Positions 1 to 6,113 of a DNA stretch of 6,113 nucleotides are shown here, piece by piece. This DNA comes from CAILKP01 sp038231815 (lineage in GTDB: Bacteria; Planctomycetota; Phycisphaerae; Phycisphaerales; UBA1924). The position numbers and the translations under genes were made by a program. The notes below the pieces were generated by a model. It was not told the DNA's origin. It ran no database searches and saw only the letters and a list, made by a program, of their open reading frames with translations. Location of the stretch: NCBI GenBank assembly GCA_038231815.1, contig JBBRKQ010000185.1:1-6113 (forward strand). The letters are read 5' to 3'. Numbering within the stretch: the stretch's first letter is position 1; each line of letters opens with the position of its first letter.

Positions 1-746
1 AGCAGGGTGGCTTCGGCTTCGTCAGGGTCAAGCTCGCCACCGCCGACCAGCGTGCCGATGCTGAACGCCGCAGAGTTCAACGTGTCGTTTCGGGCACCCT
101 CTGGAGCGGCGGCCACGGCACCGGCTTCTTGGCGCAGCGCTTCCTTGCCATACTTGGTGGATTCGCCGACCACCACCGGCTGCGTTTTCGGGGCCTTACC
201 GGTGGTGCGCGAGGCTTCGCCAAGTTCGGCGATTACTGCATCAGCCAAGGATTGGATGGCCGTGATCAGCGAGTCTGGGGTCACTGCTGCCGGCGCACCA
301 TCATCGTCCCAGCGGATGGCTTCGCCGCTCGGATGCGTTGACCCAGGGGCAACAGTCTGACAACCCGTTGATCGCAATTCAACGATTGATCCGGCTACCT
401 TGCTGCTCCACTTTTTGGTTTTCGCTGGAGCGCTCAGTTGGTACAGCCAGTGTGAACGGGGCTTGCCAGGACGACCCCAGATCATTCCAGTCGCGGGCAG
501 GTACGTGGATGCCAGTTCCACGGCGCGGGGATGGTCCAGATCGACATCAACAATGAGGTTGGAGGCCTCCCCAAGAAGCACGCCGATGTTTGACTGAAGG
601 TGACTGAAATACTGTGGCAGGTCGGCGTCGGTCAAACGCAAGTCCGGCCAACCGGAGATGATTGCCTTCTTGGTCTTGTGCGGTACCGGCAAAGGCGACA
701 AACCACGGGAAAGCAGGTCGCGGGCGATTTCAATAGGAGAATTCAT
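1..746 (-). CDS. Bifunctional DNA primase/polymerase (Prim-Pol), C-terminus cut by the window edge
   Basis: This gene encodes the N-terminal 248 residues of a replication primase. The frame begins at ATG 746-744 and stays open to base 1 with no stop, so the rest, probably a D5-like helicase, lies outside. The Prim-Pol fold is recognisable from LLSRGLSPLPVPHKTKK at residues 11-27, GVLLGE at 55-60, and the metal-binding acidic motif VDVDLDHP with D67, D69 and D71. Next come GRPGKPRSHWLY with the catalytic-type SxH at S98-H99, then VELRSTG with E123, and TVAPGSTHPSGE at 131-142. The later segment GARNDTLNSAAFSIG (217-231) resembles the linker that precedes the helicase part in phage and integrative-element primases. 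Prim-Pols of this family prime and extend DNA in autonomously replicating mobile elements. Its ATG overlaps the upstream TGA by four bases (ATGA). The only purine-rich stretch, AAAGG, lies about 10 bases upstream, so translational coupling is likely. Family assignment is strong; the full architecture is inferred. Confidence 0.9.
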   Translation of the reverse strand, partial: MNSPIEIARDLLSRGLSPLPVPHKTKKAIISGWPDLRLTDADLPQYFSHLQSNIGVLLGEASNLIVDVDLDHPRAVELASTYLPATGMIWGRPGKPRSHWLYQLSAPAKTKKWSSKVAGSIVELRSTGCQTVAPGSTHPSGEAIRWDDDGAPAAVTPDSLITAIQSLADAVIAELGEASRTTGKAPKTQPVVVGESTKYGKEALRQEAGAVAAAPEGARNDTLNSAAFSIGTLVGGGELDPDEAEATL

Positions 747-1000
747 GAGATTGTTGCCTTTCGCACACGGACAGCCGCGCCACCCTCGGTGGGGCAGCCG
801 CAGGCGATCCAAGCCTTTAGTTCTGCCGGGGAGTAACGGACCGACCCGCCGATCTTGTAGGATGGGATCGCGTTGCAGTTCGTCAGAACCCACAGACGGG
901 TCTTGCCAAGGCAAAGCAGAACGCGTGCCTTCTTGGCGTCAATCAGAAGGGCGGTGGTCGATGGGCCAACCTGCGGGTGTTCGGTGGGATTACTTGGCAC
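743..1000 (-). CDS. Small excisionase-like helix-turn-helix protein (85 aa)
   Basis: The product is a short DNA-binding protein of the MerR/excisionase type (HTH_17-like). After about 17 residues of variable leader the domain reads LLIDAKKARVLLCLGKTRLW (18-37), the helix-turn-helix, then a wing-like IPSYKIGGSVRYSPAELKAWI (45-65) and a short tail. This matches the usual family pattern of an AKEAA..LG.S..TLWR helix pair followed by IP..KIG..VRY....L..WI. Such proteins act as excisionases or small repressors in mobile elements, or as transcription factors. The GTG start at 1000-998 is supported by GGAGGG five bases upstream. The start lies inside the 3' end of the preceding helix-turn-helix gene (11-base overlap), and the stop overlaps the Prim-Pol start (ATGA), so the three are almost certainly translated from one message. 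The DNA target and the direction of control cannot be read from the sequence. Confidence 0.85.
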   Translation of the reverse strand: MPSNPTEHPQVGPSTTALLIDAKKARVLLCLGKTRLWVLTNCNAIPSYKIGGSVRYSPAELKAWIACGCPTEGGAAVRVRKATIS

Positions 1001-1187
1001 GTTTGCCCTCCGGCTGCTGACGCTCAGCGAGCGCCCTCAGCACGAGGCTCACGTCGAACAACCGCATTTTGCCAGCGCGAATAACCGGAAGGCGACCAGC
1101 ATCAGCTTCACGCTTCAGCCAGGCGGCCGGGAGGCGCGTCGTTCGCGCCAGCTCGTCCAATCGGATGTAATTAGAGATCATGCCCAC
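990..1187 (-). CDS. Small helix-turn-helix protein (65 aa)
   Basis: This tiny protein is almost entirely one winged helix-turn-helix domain. YIRLDELARTTRLPAAWLKR (residues 7-26) forms the recognition unit, and EADAGRLPVIRAGKMRLFDV (27-46) forms the hairpin and second wing contact. The pattern 'LPAAWLKREADAG-LP-I-AGK-R-FDV' is the excisionase/MerR-like type, distinct in sequence from the 85-residue neighbour, so the two are not recent duplicates. The frame can begin at GTG 1187 or at ATG 1181, two codons later. Neither has a good Shine-Dalgarno site; a weak GTGGGC precedes the ATG. The stop TAA at 992-990 overlaps the next gene by 11 bases. It follows the 661-residue gene after 34 bases. A role as regulator or excision factor of the mobile element is inferred from size, family and the linked Prim-Pol. 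Confidence 0.78.
   Translation of the reverse strand: MGMISNYIRLDELARTTRLPAAWLKREADAGRLPVIRAGKMRLFDVSLVLRALAERQQPEGKRAK
1006..1011 (-). promoter_or_regulatory. Shine-Dalgarno GGAGGG deciding a GTG start
   Basis: Read on the minus strand, GGAGGG is followed by CAAAC and then GTG at 1000. This strong ribosome-binding site, at ideal spacing, lies inside the coding sequence of the preceding helix-turn-helix gene. It is the main reason for choosing the GTG start of the 85-residue protein, which otherwise has no ATG near its N-terminus. Confidence 0.8.
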
Positions 1188-1221
1188 AGTTTGGCATGCA
1201 TCGCTTGGTTGTCACTTTACA

Positions 1222-3207
1222 TCACGGCTGGCGGCCCTTTAGCGGCTTGTTCTGCTCTGGCGGCCCATTAGTGGCCCATTGCCGCCAACTCGCGGCGATC
1301 GCGTCGGCCCGGTCATATCGCCCGTTAAGCACAGCTTGAATCAGCGAATCAACCTCGGCGGGTGAATATCGTCGGTTTCCCGCGGCTGGACCCTTCAATC
1401 CGTCATTCAAACCAGCTGCTCTTCGAATTTCTTGGAAAACCGTCTTCGCTACGTTACCGGCCGCCTTGAGCATGCGAGCCGTAGGAAGTACTGGGGCAAG
1501 AGCCGGGGCGGACGGGGGTGTACCGCTGTTTAAATTGGTCCTCGGTGTGCCATTTTCAGTTCCCGCAGTGGCAGGCTGAACCTCGGGCAGAAAGCGCTCA
1601 CCGGATCGTTCGTGTGCTGGCGTTGAAATCTGCTTGATGGCGGGGTTAGAATCTGGAATCGCACCCCTTGGTGGCGGTGGGTTGCTGGCGATTTTGCAGA
1701 GGCGATCGCTGTGTTGCCAAAACTCTTTTGCAAGCTTGCGAACCGCAGGCACGAGTAAATCGGCGTCGATGTTCTGCATCGATTCGACGATCGCTATGAG
1801 CTTCTCCATCGTTATTGACTGTACTGGACCCGCTGCCAAGTGGATATTGCCGTGAAGTTGGGGTGCGTAAGTTGCTGCCCACTTCCCAATCGATGCCCCA
1901 GCCCTCTCAATCAACTGTCGGTGTGCCCGCTTCGGACCAACCCAATCCTTTTTGGTAATCAAGTTAATTTCACCAGTAACCTGTATCGTGTCCTCGATAA
2001 TGTCATGCAGCTCGGCCGATGCTCGTTGTAAAACGCCCACAAGCGAGTTGGACGATTGATCCTGCGGCCGTTCCTCACCCCCTTGGGCGACCGCGGCGGT
2101 CGTCGGGGCAAATGGTGCAATTGGGGTGCTTGGTGTGGCTGGTGTGGGCGGTAGGGGGGTTCGGGCTGCCATCTGTTGCTCCTGCGCTCGTTTTGCCTTC
2201 AACTCTTCCACCCGCTTTTCCAGCGGCATCATCGCCTGTTGCATGGCCAGCACGAGGGTCGCCTGTATTGGCGGCAGTTCATGTTTCGAACCGTTGCCGA
2301 GGCTGCGGCCAAGCGCCTCCAGTTCAGCCCGTGCCGCGTCGGTCCACCGCGTTTCATCCGCTTGAGCGGAATCACTCGGCTCGTCGAACAGGTCACGGAT
2401 ATCGGCCATGGCATCCCGCGCCGCCGCCAACTTCTTCAGCCAGTCACGAATAGCAAAGACCAGCTCATCCCGCTTCTTGCCCCAACACGCGGCGGTGCTG
2501 CCGCCAACTTCCACCATGTTCCTCTGTCGCTGGTCCACCAACTTCAACCGTTGGCCGTGGTCATCGCACTCGGGGACGGTGGCGTTCCAATCTACGCAGG
2601 CCGGCGGTCCGCCCAGTTTTTTCTCAGCATGCTGCAACTCCGCTATCCGCCTCCAAACTCCCTCAGTCCTGGTCATCGCCGCGCCCAAGGTTTCGGTGGC
2701 CAAGGCCAGCGGGGTGACCGTCTCATACCCGCCGCGGGTCGCAGCGGTGGTTCGAACCAGTTCAAGCGCGTAACGCAGGGCAACCTTTGCCAAAGGCTCC
2801 CCGGTCGTTGGGGTCAGCTCCGCTTCGGCGGCCCTGCGGCCCATGAACGGGCGCATCTCCAACTCCCATGGCATGCCAGCCAAGCCTGCGGCTTCGCCAT
2901 TAAAGCGTGGGTCAAACACCAGCGCCCCCACCAGCACCACCCGCTCGGCACCCGCATCATCCAGCCCTGCAAAGTCATCATCCTCACCTCGATACTGAAA
3001 TTGCAGGGTGCTCCATGCTTCCAATACTCGGAGAAATACCTCGCCGATTTCCGGCGCATTGCCTGATTTGGCCACCCTCAATCCGCGCAACCATGCCGCC
3101 GCCGGTGCAAACCGGGCCGGGTCGCACCCAATCAACGTCGCGCACTCCCGGCCAAGCAAGCTCAGAGCCTGGCCCGGCGTGAACATCTTGGCTCCCGAGT
3201 TGTCCAT
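1222..3207 (-). CDS. Unrecognised multi-region protein with probable C-terminal DNA-binding segment (661 aa)
   Basis: I do not recognise this protein as a whole. It is soluble, with no signal peptide or membrane segment. Visible layout: a mostly helical, Ala/Leu/Arg-rich region (about 1-310) with conserved-looking patches VVLVGALVFDPRFNG (90-104) and MPWELEMRPFMGRRAAEAEL (112-131); a charged coiled coil (about 315-347, EKRVEELKAKRAQEQQ); a Pro/Thr/Ala linker (350-372); a second helical region (about 385-508); a Pro-rich linker (509-575); and a compact C-terminal part (576-646). In that last part VAKTVFQEIRRAAGL, then GNRRYSPAEVDSLIQAV, look like a MerR/excisionase-type helix-turn-helix with wing. 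ATG 3207 is chosen because GAAGGA lies six bases upstream. The gene starts 38 bases after the DUF499 ATPase stop on the same strand, so cotranscription is likely. It may be a partner of the ATPase, for example a DNA- or complex-binding adaptor, or a gene of the mobile element; the sequence does not decide. Confidence 0.85.
   Translation of the reverse strand: MDNSGAKMFTPGQALSLLGRECATLIGCDPARFAPAAAWLRGLRVAKSGNAPEIGEVFLRVLEAWSTLQFQYRGEDDDFAGLDDAGAERVVLVGALVFDPRFNGEAAGLAGMPWELEMRPFMGRRAAEAELTPTTGEPLAKVALRYALELVRTTAATRGGYETVTPLALATETLGAAMTRTEGVWRRIAELQHAEKKLGGPPACVDWNATVPECDDHGQRLKLVDQRQRNMVEVGGSTAACWGKKRDELVFAIRDWLKKLAAARDAMADIRDLFDEPSDSAQADETRWTDAARAELEALGRSLGNGSKHELPPIQATLVLAMQQAMMPLEKRVEELKAKRAQEQQMAARTPLPPTPATPSTPIAPFAPTTAAVAQGGEERPQDQSSNSLVGVLQRASAELHDIIEDTIQVTGEINLITKKDWVGPKRAHRQLIERAGASIGKWAATYAPQLHGNIHLAAGPVQSITMEKLIAIVESMQNIDADLLVPAVRKLAKEFWQHSDRLCKIASNPPPPRGAIPDSNPAIKQISTPAHERSGERFLPEVQPATAGTENGTPRTNLNSGTPPSAPALAPVLPTARMLKAAGNVAKTVFQEIRRAAGLNDGLKGPAAGNRRYSPAEVDSLIQAVLNGRYDRADAIAASWRQWATNGPPEQNKPLKGRQP
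1228..1275. repeat. Imperfect direct repeat, two 19-base copies 29 bases apart
   Basis: CTGGCGGCCCTTTAGCGGC (1228-1246) and CTGGCGGCCCATTAGTGGC (1257-1275) agree at 17 of 19 positions. Both lie in the last codons of the 661-residue gene, in different reading frames because the offset is 29. The similarity is therefore at DNA level and not a protein repeat. It could be a small duplication, a protein-binding site pair next to the helix-turn-helix genes, or chance in GC-rich sequence. Confidence 0.5.
1270..1482 (-). other. Probable C-terminal helix-turn-helix segment of the 661-aa protein
   Basis: Residues 576-646 hold an Ala/Lys-rich helix, TVFQEIRRAAGL, a Gly-rich turn, then NRRYSPAEVDSLI and a last helix ending ASWRQW. 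The turn plus RRYSPAEV resembles the wing and following helix of MerR/excisionase-like DNA-binding domains. It also resembles VRYSPAELKAWI in the 85-residue protein encoded just downstream. This is a call by motif resemblance only. It is separated from the rest of the protein by a Pro-rich linker, as expected for an independently folded appendage. Confidence 0.5.
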
Positions 3208-3213
3208 ATCTGA

Positions 3214-3219
3214 TCCTTC
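3214..3219 (-). promoter_or_regulatory. Shine-Dalgarno GAAGGA for the 661-aa gene
   Basis: On the minus strand GAAGGA is followed by six bases and then ATG at 3207. It lies in the 38-base gap after the TAG stop of the ATPase gene and fixes the first Met as the start, in preference to the Met at residue 8. Confidence 0.75.
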
Positions 3220-3245
3220 GCGCCAGCAGCTCCCGCCACTCCGCC

Positions 3246-6113
3246 CTAATCCGATGACACCGCATCATCCAGCCCAAGCTCCTTCAGCGCCGACCGCATT
3301 TCGTCAGCCTTGGTCTTTGAGCTTTCCGGATCGCCCGGCACAACAAACGACACTGTAATTTCCAACCCAGGGTTCTGAGCACTGCGAATCAGCACTTTGG
3401 AGTAGAAGTTCATCCACTTCTGGGCCGGCACCGTGCCGCTCCAGCGGATTTTTGTCGGCCCCTTTGGCTTGCCATCTGCCGCCGCGGCGGCTGCCGCGGC
3501 GGCGGCCGCACTGGCCTTGGCCGCCACGTACACCATGATCTGTGCATCAGCCTCGCCGCTGCTGACCCTGATGGGGAACAAGCCAATCTCGGCGCCGGCA
3601 GTGAACTTGCCCGCCTGGTCAATATTGCCGCCGCCGGTTGGTGCTGTCCACGTGCAACTGGCCACCGCGATGGGCTGGTTGTACTGGTCAATTCCCGACA
3701 CGGTAAAGCCGATGGAAGCACCCGGCAGCACATGGCCCCGGGCGGGGTCGATGGTCAGCTTTGCCACGTGGGGCGGCTCAATAAGCTTCTGGGCATCCAC
3801 GGCTTTGAGAATGTACACATCATCACTGAGCTCCACGGCGTCCTCGGCAAGGCTCATGCCGGGGCGGCGCAGGACGGTCAGCGTGCCACCCGCTTCGCGC
3901 CGGGCATATCCAAAATCGCCCTTAGTTACGCCGTCGGAGATGGTTCGTTTGATCGAGTCCGGGTTAGAAAGCCGCGGCAACTCGGCAGAGGCAAAGAAAA
4001 CATCGCGCACGGCCTTAGTCGCCCATTCATTCAACGCTGGCGGCCAATATCGCACCAGTTTGCTGGTGCCGACGCTCTCGACAACCTCTTCAAACTTTTT
4101 GAGTTCCTGCATGATCAAGTCGGCGATGCAGCCGCCGGTCACGGAGCTTGAATTGATCGTGCCCAGATTGTGCAGCTTAAGCGTGTTCTCTTTGCCGAGC
4201 AGAAACACATGGTTGTAGCTGCGGAACAAGGCTTCTTGCAGGTCGCGGCTGGCCCGGAGCAGCTTGACCGCCAGTGTCTTGGTTTGATCCTCAAGCCGCT
4301 GCTTTGCGTCAGCATCGTCGTCAATTGCCTCCCATGCCAGCAGGTCACGGGCGGCCTCAACTAGCACGGTCGATGCACTGGGGGCGCAGAAGATCAGTCC
4401 TGACTTAAATGTACGGCCCGATGTTCCTGAATTGCGGATGAACTCGCCGATCAGGGTTGTGGTTGCCGCGTCACTCGCAGGTGTGTCCATGCCCAAAATC
4501 ACCAGTGTCAGCTGTGGGCGGTCCGGCAAGTCGTTGCTCAGCCGAGGCTGGTACTTGCGGTCCAGCCCCTTGGCGCCGCCCTTGAACAAATGCTCAGTCT
4601 CTTGGCGGATGCGTGCATCGATGTCTTTGACCTTAACGTCGCCGCGGCACTGCACCAGCATCTGGTTGAGGTTGGGCTTGAGTCCAAAGCGGTACCGATT
4701 GCGCTCCCACATCAGGTAGTAGCAAGTTGAGGTCAGTTGCTCAAGGGCTGTGTCAACTTGTGCGATGTTGAAGTCCGGGCCGCCGAGCGCGGTTTTAATC
4801 TCCGGCACGGTTGCCTCTGCCTTGGTCTGGCTCTGACCACCGTTAGACTCAAAGAAGATCACCGTTGCCACCTTCTGGTGGATTCGGGCCTTTTTCATCT
4901 CCGGCTCGGCTTCATCATCCAGGCACTTGGCGTGCGAGTTGGTCTTGCCGGCGATGTCAGTATTCACCGGTATCTTCAGCCTGTCCTCACCCAACTGCTC
5001 GAACATCGCATCGCAGAACAGCGAGTCGTGCAGCGGGGCGGAGCCCAGCTCAATCAAAGGTTCGTTCAGGCCCTTCTGAAAGCCGTCGGTATACACCCGG
5101 CTCACCCAAAGAGCCAGCAGGCGCAGCACGCCGCGGGTGCGCTGAAACCGCGCCAGGCTTTGCCATTTCCGCTCAAAGACTGATATCACCGACGGGTGAA
5201 ACGGGTATGACTTGCGGAACAATTCGGCCACATTGTCGCCGTTCATGTTCGCCAATGATCCCGCGTTCTCGCTGGCCCACTCCGCATACGCCGCCACAGT
5301 GCGCCGGGCATCCTCGTTTAGGCCTTCCCAGTCAAACAGGCGACGACGGATGATCTCCGTCACCTCACCCTCGGTAGACATGCTGATGGCCTTGCCAACC
5401 CGGTCAAGCATCTTCTTAAACGCCTCATATTCCGAGCGATCAATCGGATCGGGCAGCTCAGAATCGCTCGATGACGGGATCGAGACGCACAGCACAATGT
5501 GGTCCGCAGCCGCGGCTACTCCGGTCAGGTTCTGCATGAAAGACAGCATCTGCATCCCCATGCCGGACTTGCGGGCACGGCCGATGTAGTTCATCAGTTC
5601 ATCCATGAGAATCAGCGCGGCCCCGTTCGGGCCGCAGGCGGCATCAAGCATCTTGGTGATCACGTCACCACCGGGCGCCACCCCTTCAGCGTCATGCTTC
5701 GCCACCACGTCAAATGCCTTGGCCCCCCCCAGTTGCCACGCGATTTCACCCCATGGTGTCCTCCGGGTCGGTTCGCCCTCACCGCCGCGACCATCGATGG
5801 TATCAAACTCGGTGCCCACAAACACCGCAACCTTTGCTTTGGGTATCTCGGTGATCTGCGCCTTAGTCAGAATTTCATCAATCCCCTTCCACTGCTTCGC
5901 AACCGGCCCGTGGTTCGCAAGGTGATACAGCGCCAATAGCGAGTGCGTCTTGCCGCCACCAAACTGGGTGGCCATGTTAAACACGGCCGAGGTCTCAACT
6001 TTGATCCCTGACAACCGGCGCACCACTTGCGATGAGAGGTCAAGCAGGCTTTTGGTCAGATACGTGCGGCGGAAAAACAAGTCAGGCTTGACATAGTCCT
6101 CATGCGCTTTGCC
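3246..6113 (-). CDS. DUF499-family ATPase, predicted anti-phage defence component, N-terminus cut by the window edge
   Basis: The frame is open to the right edge, so 955 residues are visible and the true start lies outside. A TTG at 6080 is internal to the conserved DLFFRRTYLT block and is not the start. Numbering from the first in-window codon: P-loop FGGGKTH (51-57, bases 5943-5963); GTEFD and TPWGEIAWQLGG (100-130); Walker B ALILMDE (166-172, Asp at 5601-5603); YPFHPS (303-308) and FQRTRGVLRLLA (323-334), typical of DUF499; a bacterial Ig-like domain (about 783-863, VLPGASIGFTVSGIDQ and GNIDQAGKFTAG); a run of 11 Ala (869-879); and a tail with IRWSGTVPAQKWMNFYSKVL. All ATPase residues I can check are intact. 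DUF499 ATPases are found with a DUF1156 DNA methylase, DUF3780 and helicases in predicted phage-defence loci (Hma type). The biochemical role, probably ATP-driven DNA or protein remodelling, is inferred. The gene ends with TAG at 3248-3246, 38 bases before the next gene. Confidence 0.9.
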   Translation of the reverse strand, partial: GKAHEDYVKPDLFFRRTYLTKSLLDLSSQVVRRLSGIKVETSAVFNMATQFGGGKTHSLLALYHLANHGPVAKQWKGIDEILTKAQITEIPKAKVAVFVGTEFDTIDGRGGEGEPTRRTPWGEIAWQLGGAKAFDVVAKHDAEGVAPGGDVITKMLDAACGPNGAALILMDELMNYIGRARKSGMGMQMLSFMQNLTGVAAAADHIVLCVSIPSSSDSELPDPIDRSEYEAFKKMLDRVGKAISMSTEGEVTEIIRRRLFDWEGLNEDARRTVAAYAEWASENAGSLANMNGDNVAELFRKSYPFHPSVISVFERKWQSLARFQRTRGVLRLLALWVSRVYTDGFQKGLNEPLIELGSAPLHDSLFCDAMFEQLGEDRLKIPVNTDIAGKTNSHAKCLDDEAEPEMKKARIHQKVATVIFFESNGGQSQTKAEATVPEIKTALGGPDFNIAQVDTALEQLTSTCYYLMWERNRYRFGLKPNLNQMLVQCRGDVKVKDIDARIRQETEHLFKGGAKGLDRKYQPRLSNDLPDRPQLTLVILGMDTPASDAATTTLIGEFIRNSGTSGRTFKSGLIFCAPSASTVLVEAARDLLAWEAIDDDADAKQRLEDQTKTLAVKLLRASRDLQEALFRSYNHVFLLGKENTLKLHNLGTINSSSVTGGCIADLIMQELKKFEEVVESVGTSKLVRYWPPALNEWATKAVRDVFFASAELPRLSNPDSIKRTISDGVTKGDFGYARREAGGTLTVLRRPGMSLAEDAVELSDDVYILKAVDAQKLIEPPHVAKLTIDPARGHVLPGASIGFTVSGIDQYNQPIAVASCTWTAPTGGGNIDQAGKFTAGAEIGLFPIRVSSGEADAQIMVYVAAKASAAAAAAAAAAADGKPKGPTKIRWSGTVPAQKWMNFYSKVLIRSAQNPGLEITVSFVVPGDPESSKTKADEMRSALKELGLDDAVSSD
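3477..3509 (-). repeat. Poly-alanine tract (11 codons of GCN)
   Basis: Eleven consecutive Ala codons (mixed GCG, GCC and GCA) link the Ig-like domain to the conserved C-terminal tail of the ATPase. Counting the flanking AAKAS it forms a 16-residue Ala-rich hinge. The mixed codons make it less prone to slippage than a pure repeat. It is probably a helical or flexible spacer. Confidence 0.8.
3525..3767 (-). other. Ig-like (Big-type) domain inside the DUF499 ATPase
   Basis: About 81 residues show the bacterial Ig-like pattern: a PG followed by FTVSGIDQYNQPI, a central Trp in CTWTAPTGGG, then NIDQAGKFTAG and alternating hydrophobic strands ending in AQIMVYV. It is followed directly by the alanine hinge. 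Such domains are usual in surface proteins but also appear in some intracellular multidomain ATPases, where they probably serve as a docking or spacer module. Confidence 0.7.
5723..5730 (-). repeat. Homopolymeric tract of eight G on the coding strand of the ATPase
   Basis: The coding strand reads CT(G)8CC, giving Leu-Gly-Gly-Ala with two consecutive GGG codons, shortly after the TPWGEIAWQ motif and upstream of Walker B. A change of one base here would frameshift and destroy the ATPase. It is in frame in this sequence. Confidence 0.85.

Noticed and set aside
7..1020. Several plus-strand frames of 65-120 codons at the left end
   Set aside because: The minus strand here encodes Prim-Pol with intact catalytic motifs and two helix-turn-helix proteins; the plus-strand translations resemble no protein.
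1188..1221. Promoter or operator in the 34-base gap, including the ATGCAT palindrome
   Set aside because: No paired -35 and -10 elements at good spacing are visible, and a six-base palindrome alone is not evidence of an operator.
1259..1286. Inverted repeat GGCGGC ... GCCGCC with a 16-base loop, as a terminator
   Set aside because: It is inside the coding sequence, has only six base pairs and a large loop, and no T-run follows on the minus strand.
2102..2160. G/T-rich tract as a DNA repeat or G-quadruplex element
   Set aside because: It is explained by the Pro/Thr/Ala codons of the linker in the 661-residue protein; no regular repeat unit is present.
2176..3066. A 296-codon open frame on the plus strand
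   Set aside because: It lies fully antisense to the 661-residue gene, has no recognisable domain, is rich in Arg, Gly, Pro and Gln as expected of a shadow of GC-rich coding DNA, and has no supporting ribosome-binding site that I can see.
3433..4218. A 261-codon open frame on the plus strand with a poly-Ala N-terminus
   Set aside because: It is antisense to the clearly conserved DUF499 ATPase, and its alanine run is only the mirror of the GCN/GGC tract there.
6078..6080. TTG as the start codon of the ATPase
   Set aside because: The frame continues upstream to the window edge without a stop, and the TTG falls within the conserved block reading DLFFRRTYLT, so it encodes an internal Leu.

Overview
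The window is a compact, GC-rich bacterial region in which every gene I can support lies on the minus strand. Read in that direction, from position 6113 down to 1, there are five genes: a large DUF499-family ATPase cut by the right edge, a 661-residue protein I do not recognise, two small excisionase-like helix-turn-helix proteins, and a primase-polymerase (Prim-Pol) cut by the left edge. The gaps are 38 bases, 34 bases, an 11-base overlap and a 4-base ATGA overlap. No tRNA, rRNA, CRISPR array, transposase or integrase is visible, and no convincing promoter or terminator, so the window may be one transcription unit or two abutting ones.

Region by region. At 3246-6113 the ATPase carries clear Walker A and Walker B motifs, the conserved FQRTRGVLRLLA block, a bacterial Ig-like domain near the C-terminus, an 11-alanine hinge and the RWSG...QKWMNFY tail that I associate with DUF499 proteins. 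Such ATPases occur with a DNA methylase (DUF1156), DUF3780 and helicases in predicted phage-defence loci (the Hma, or helicase-methylase-ATPase, type). At 1222-3207 is the unrecognised protein: an alpha-helical N-terminal region, a coiled coil, a Pro/Thr/Ala linker, a second helical region, a second Pro-rich linker and a probable C-terminal DNA-binding segment. At 743-1187 are two short helix-turn-helix proteins. At 1-746 is the N-terminal part of a Prim-Pol of the kind usually fused to a D5-like helicase in phages, satellites and integrative elements.

Interpretation. The left third looks like the control and replication module of an integrated mobile element. The right half looks like a defence-type module. 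The 661-residue protein sits between them and could belong to either. The protein style (paired small helix-turn-helix proteins, LPAAWLKREADAG-type motifs, Prim-Pol with a GARNDTLN linker) reminds me of Planctomycetes or related GC-rich environmental bacteria. That is an impression from memory and not a proven assignment.
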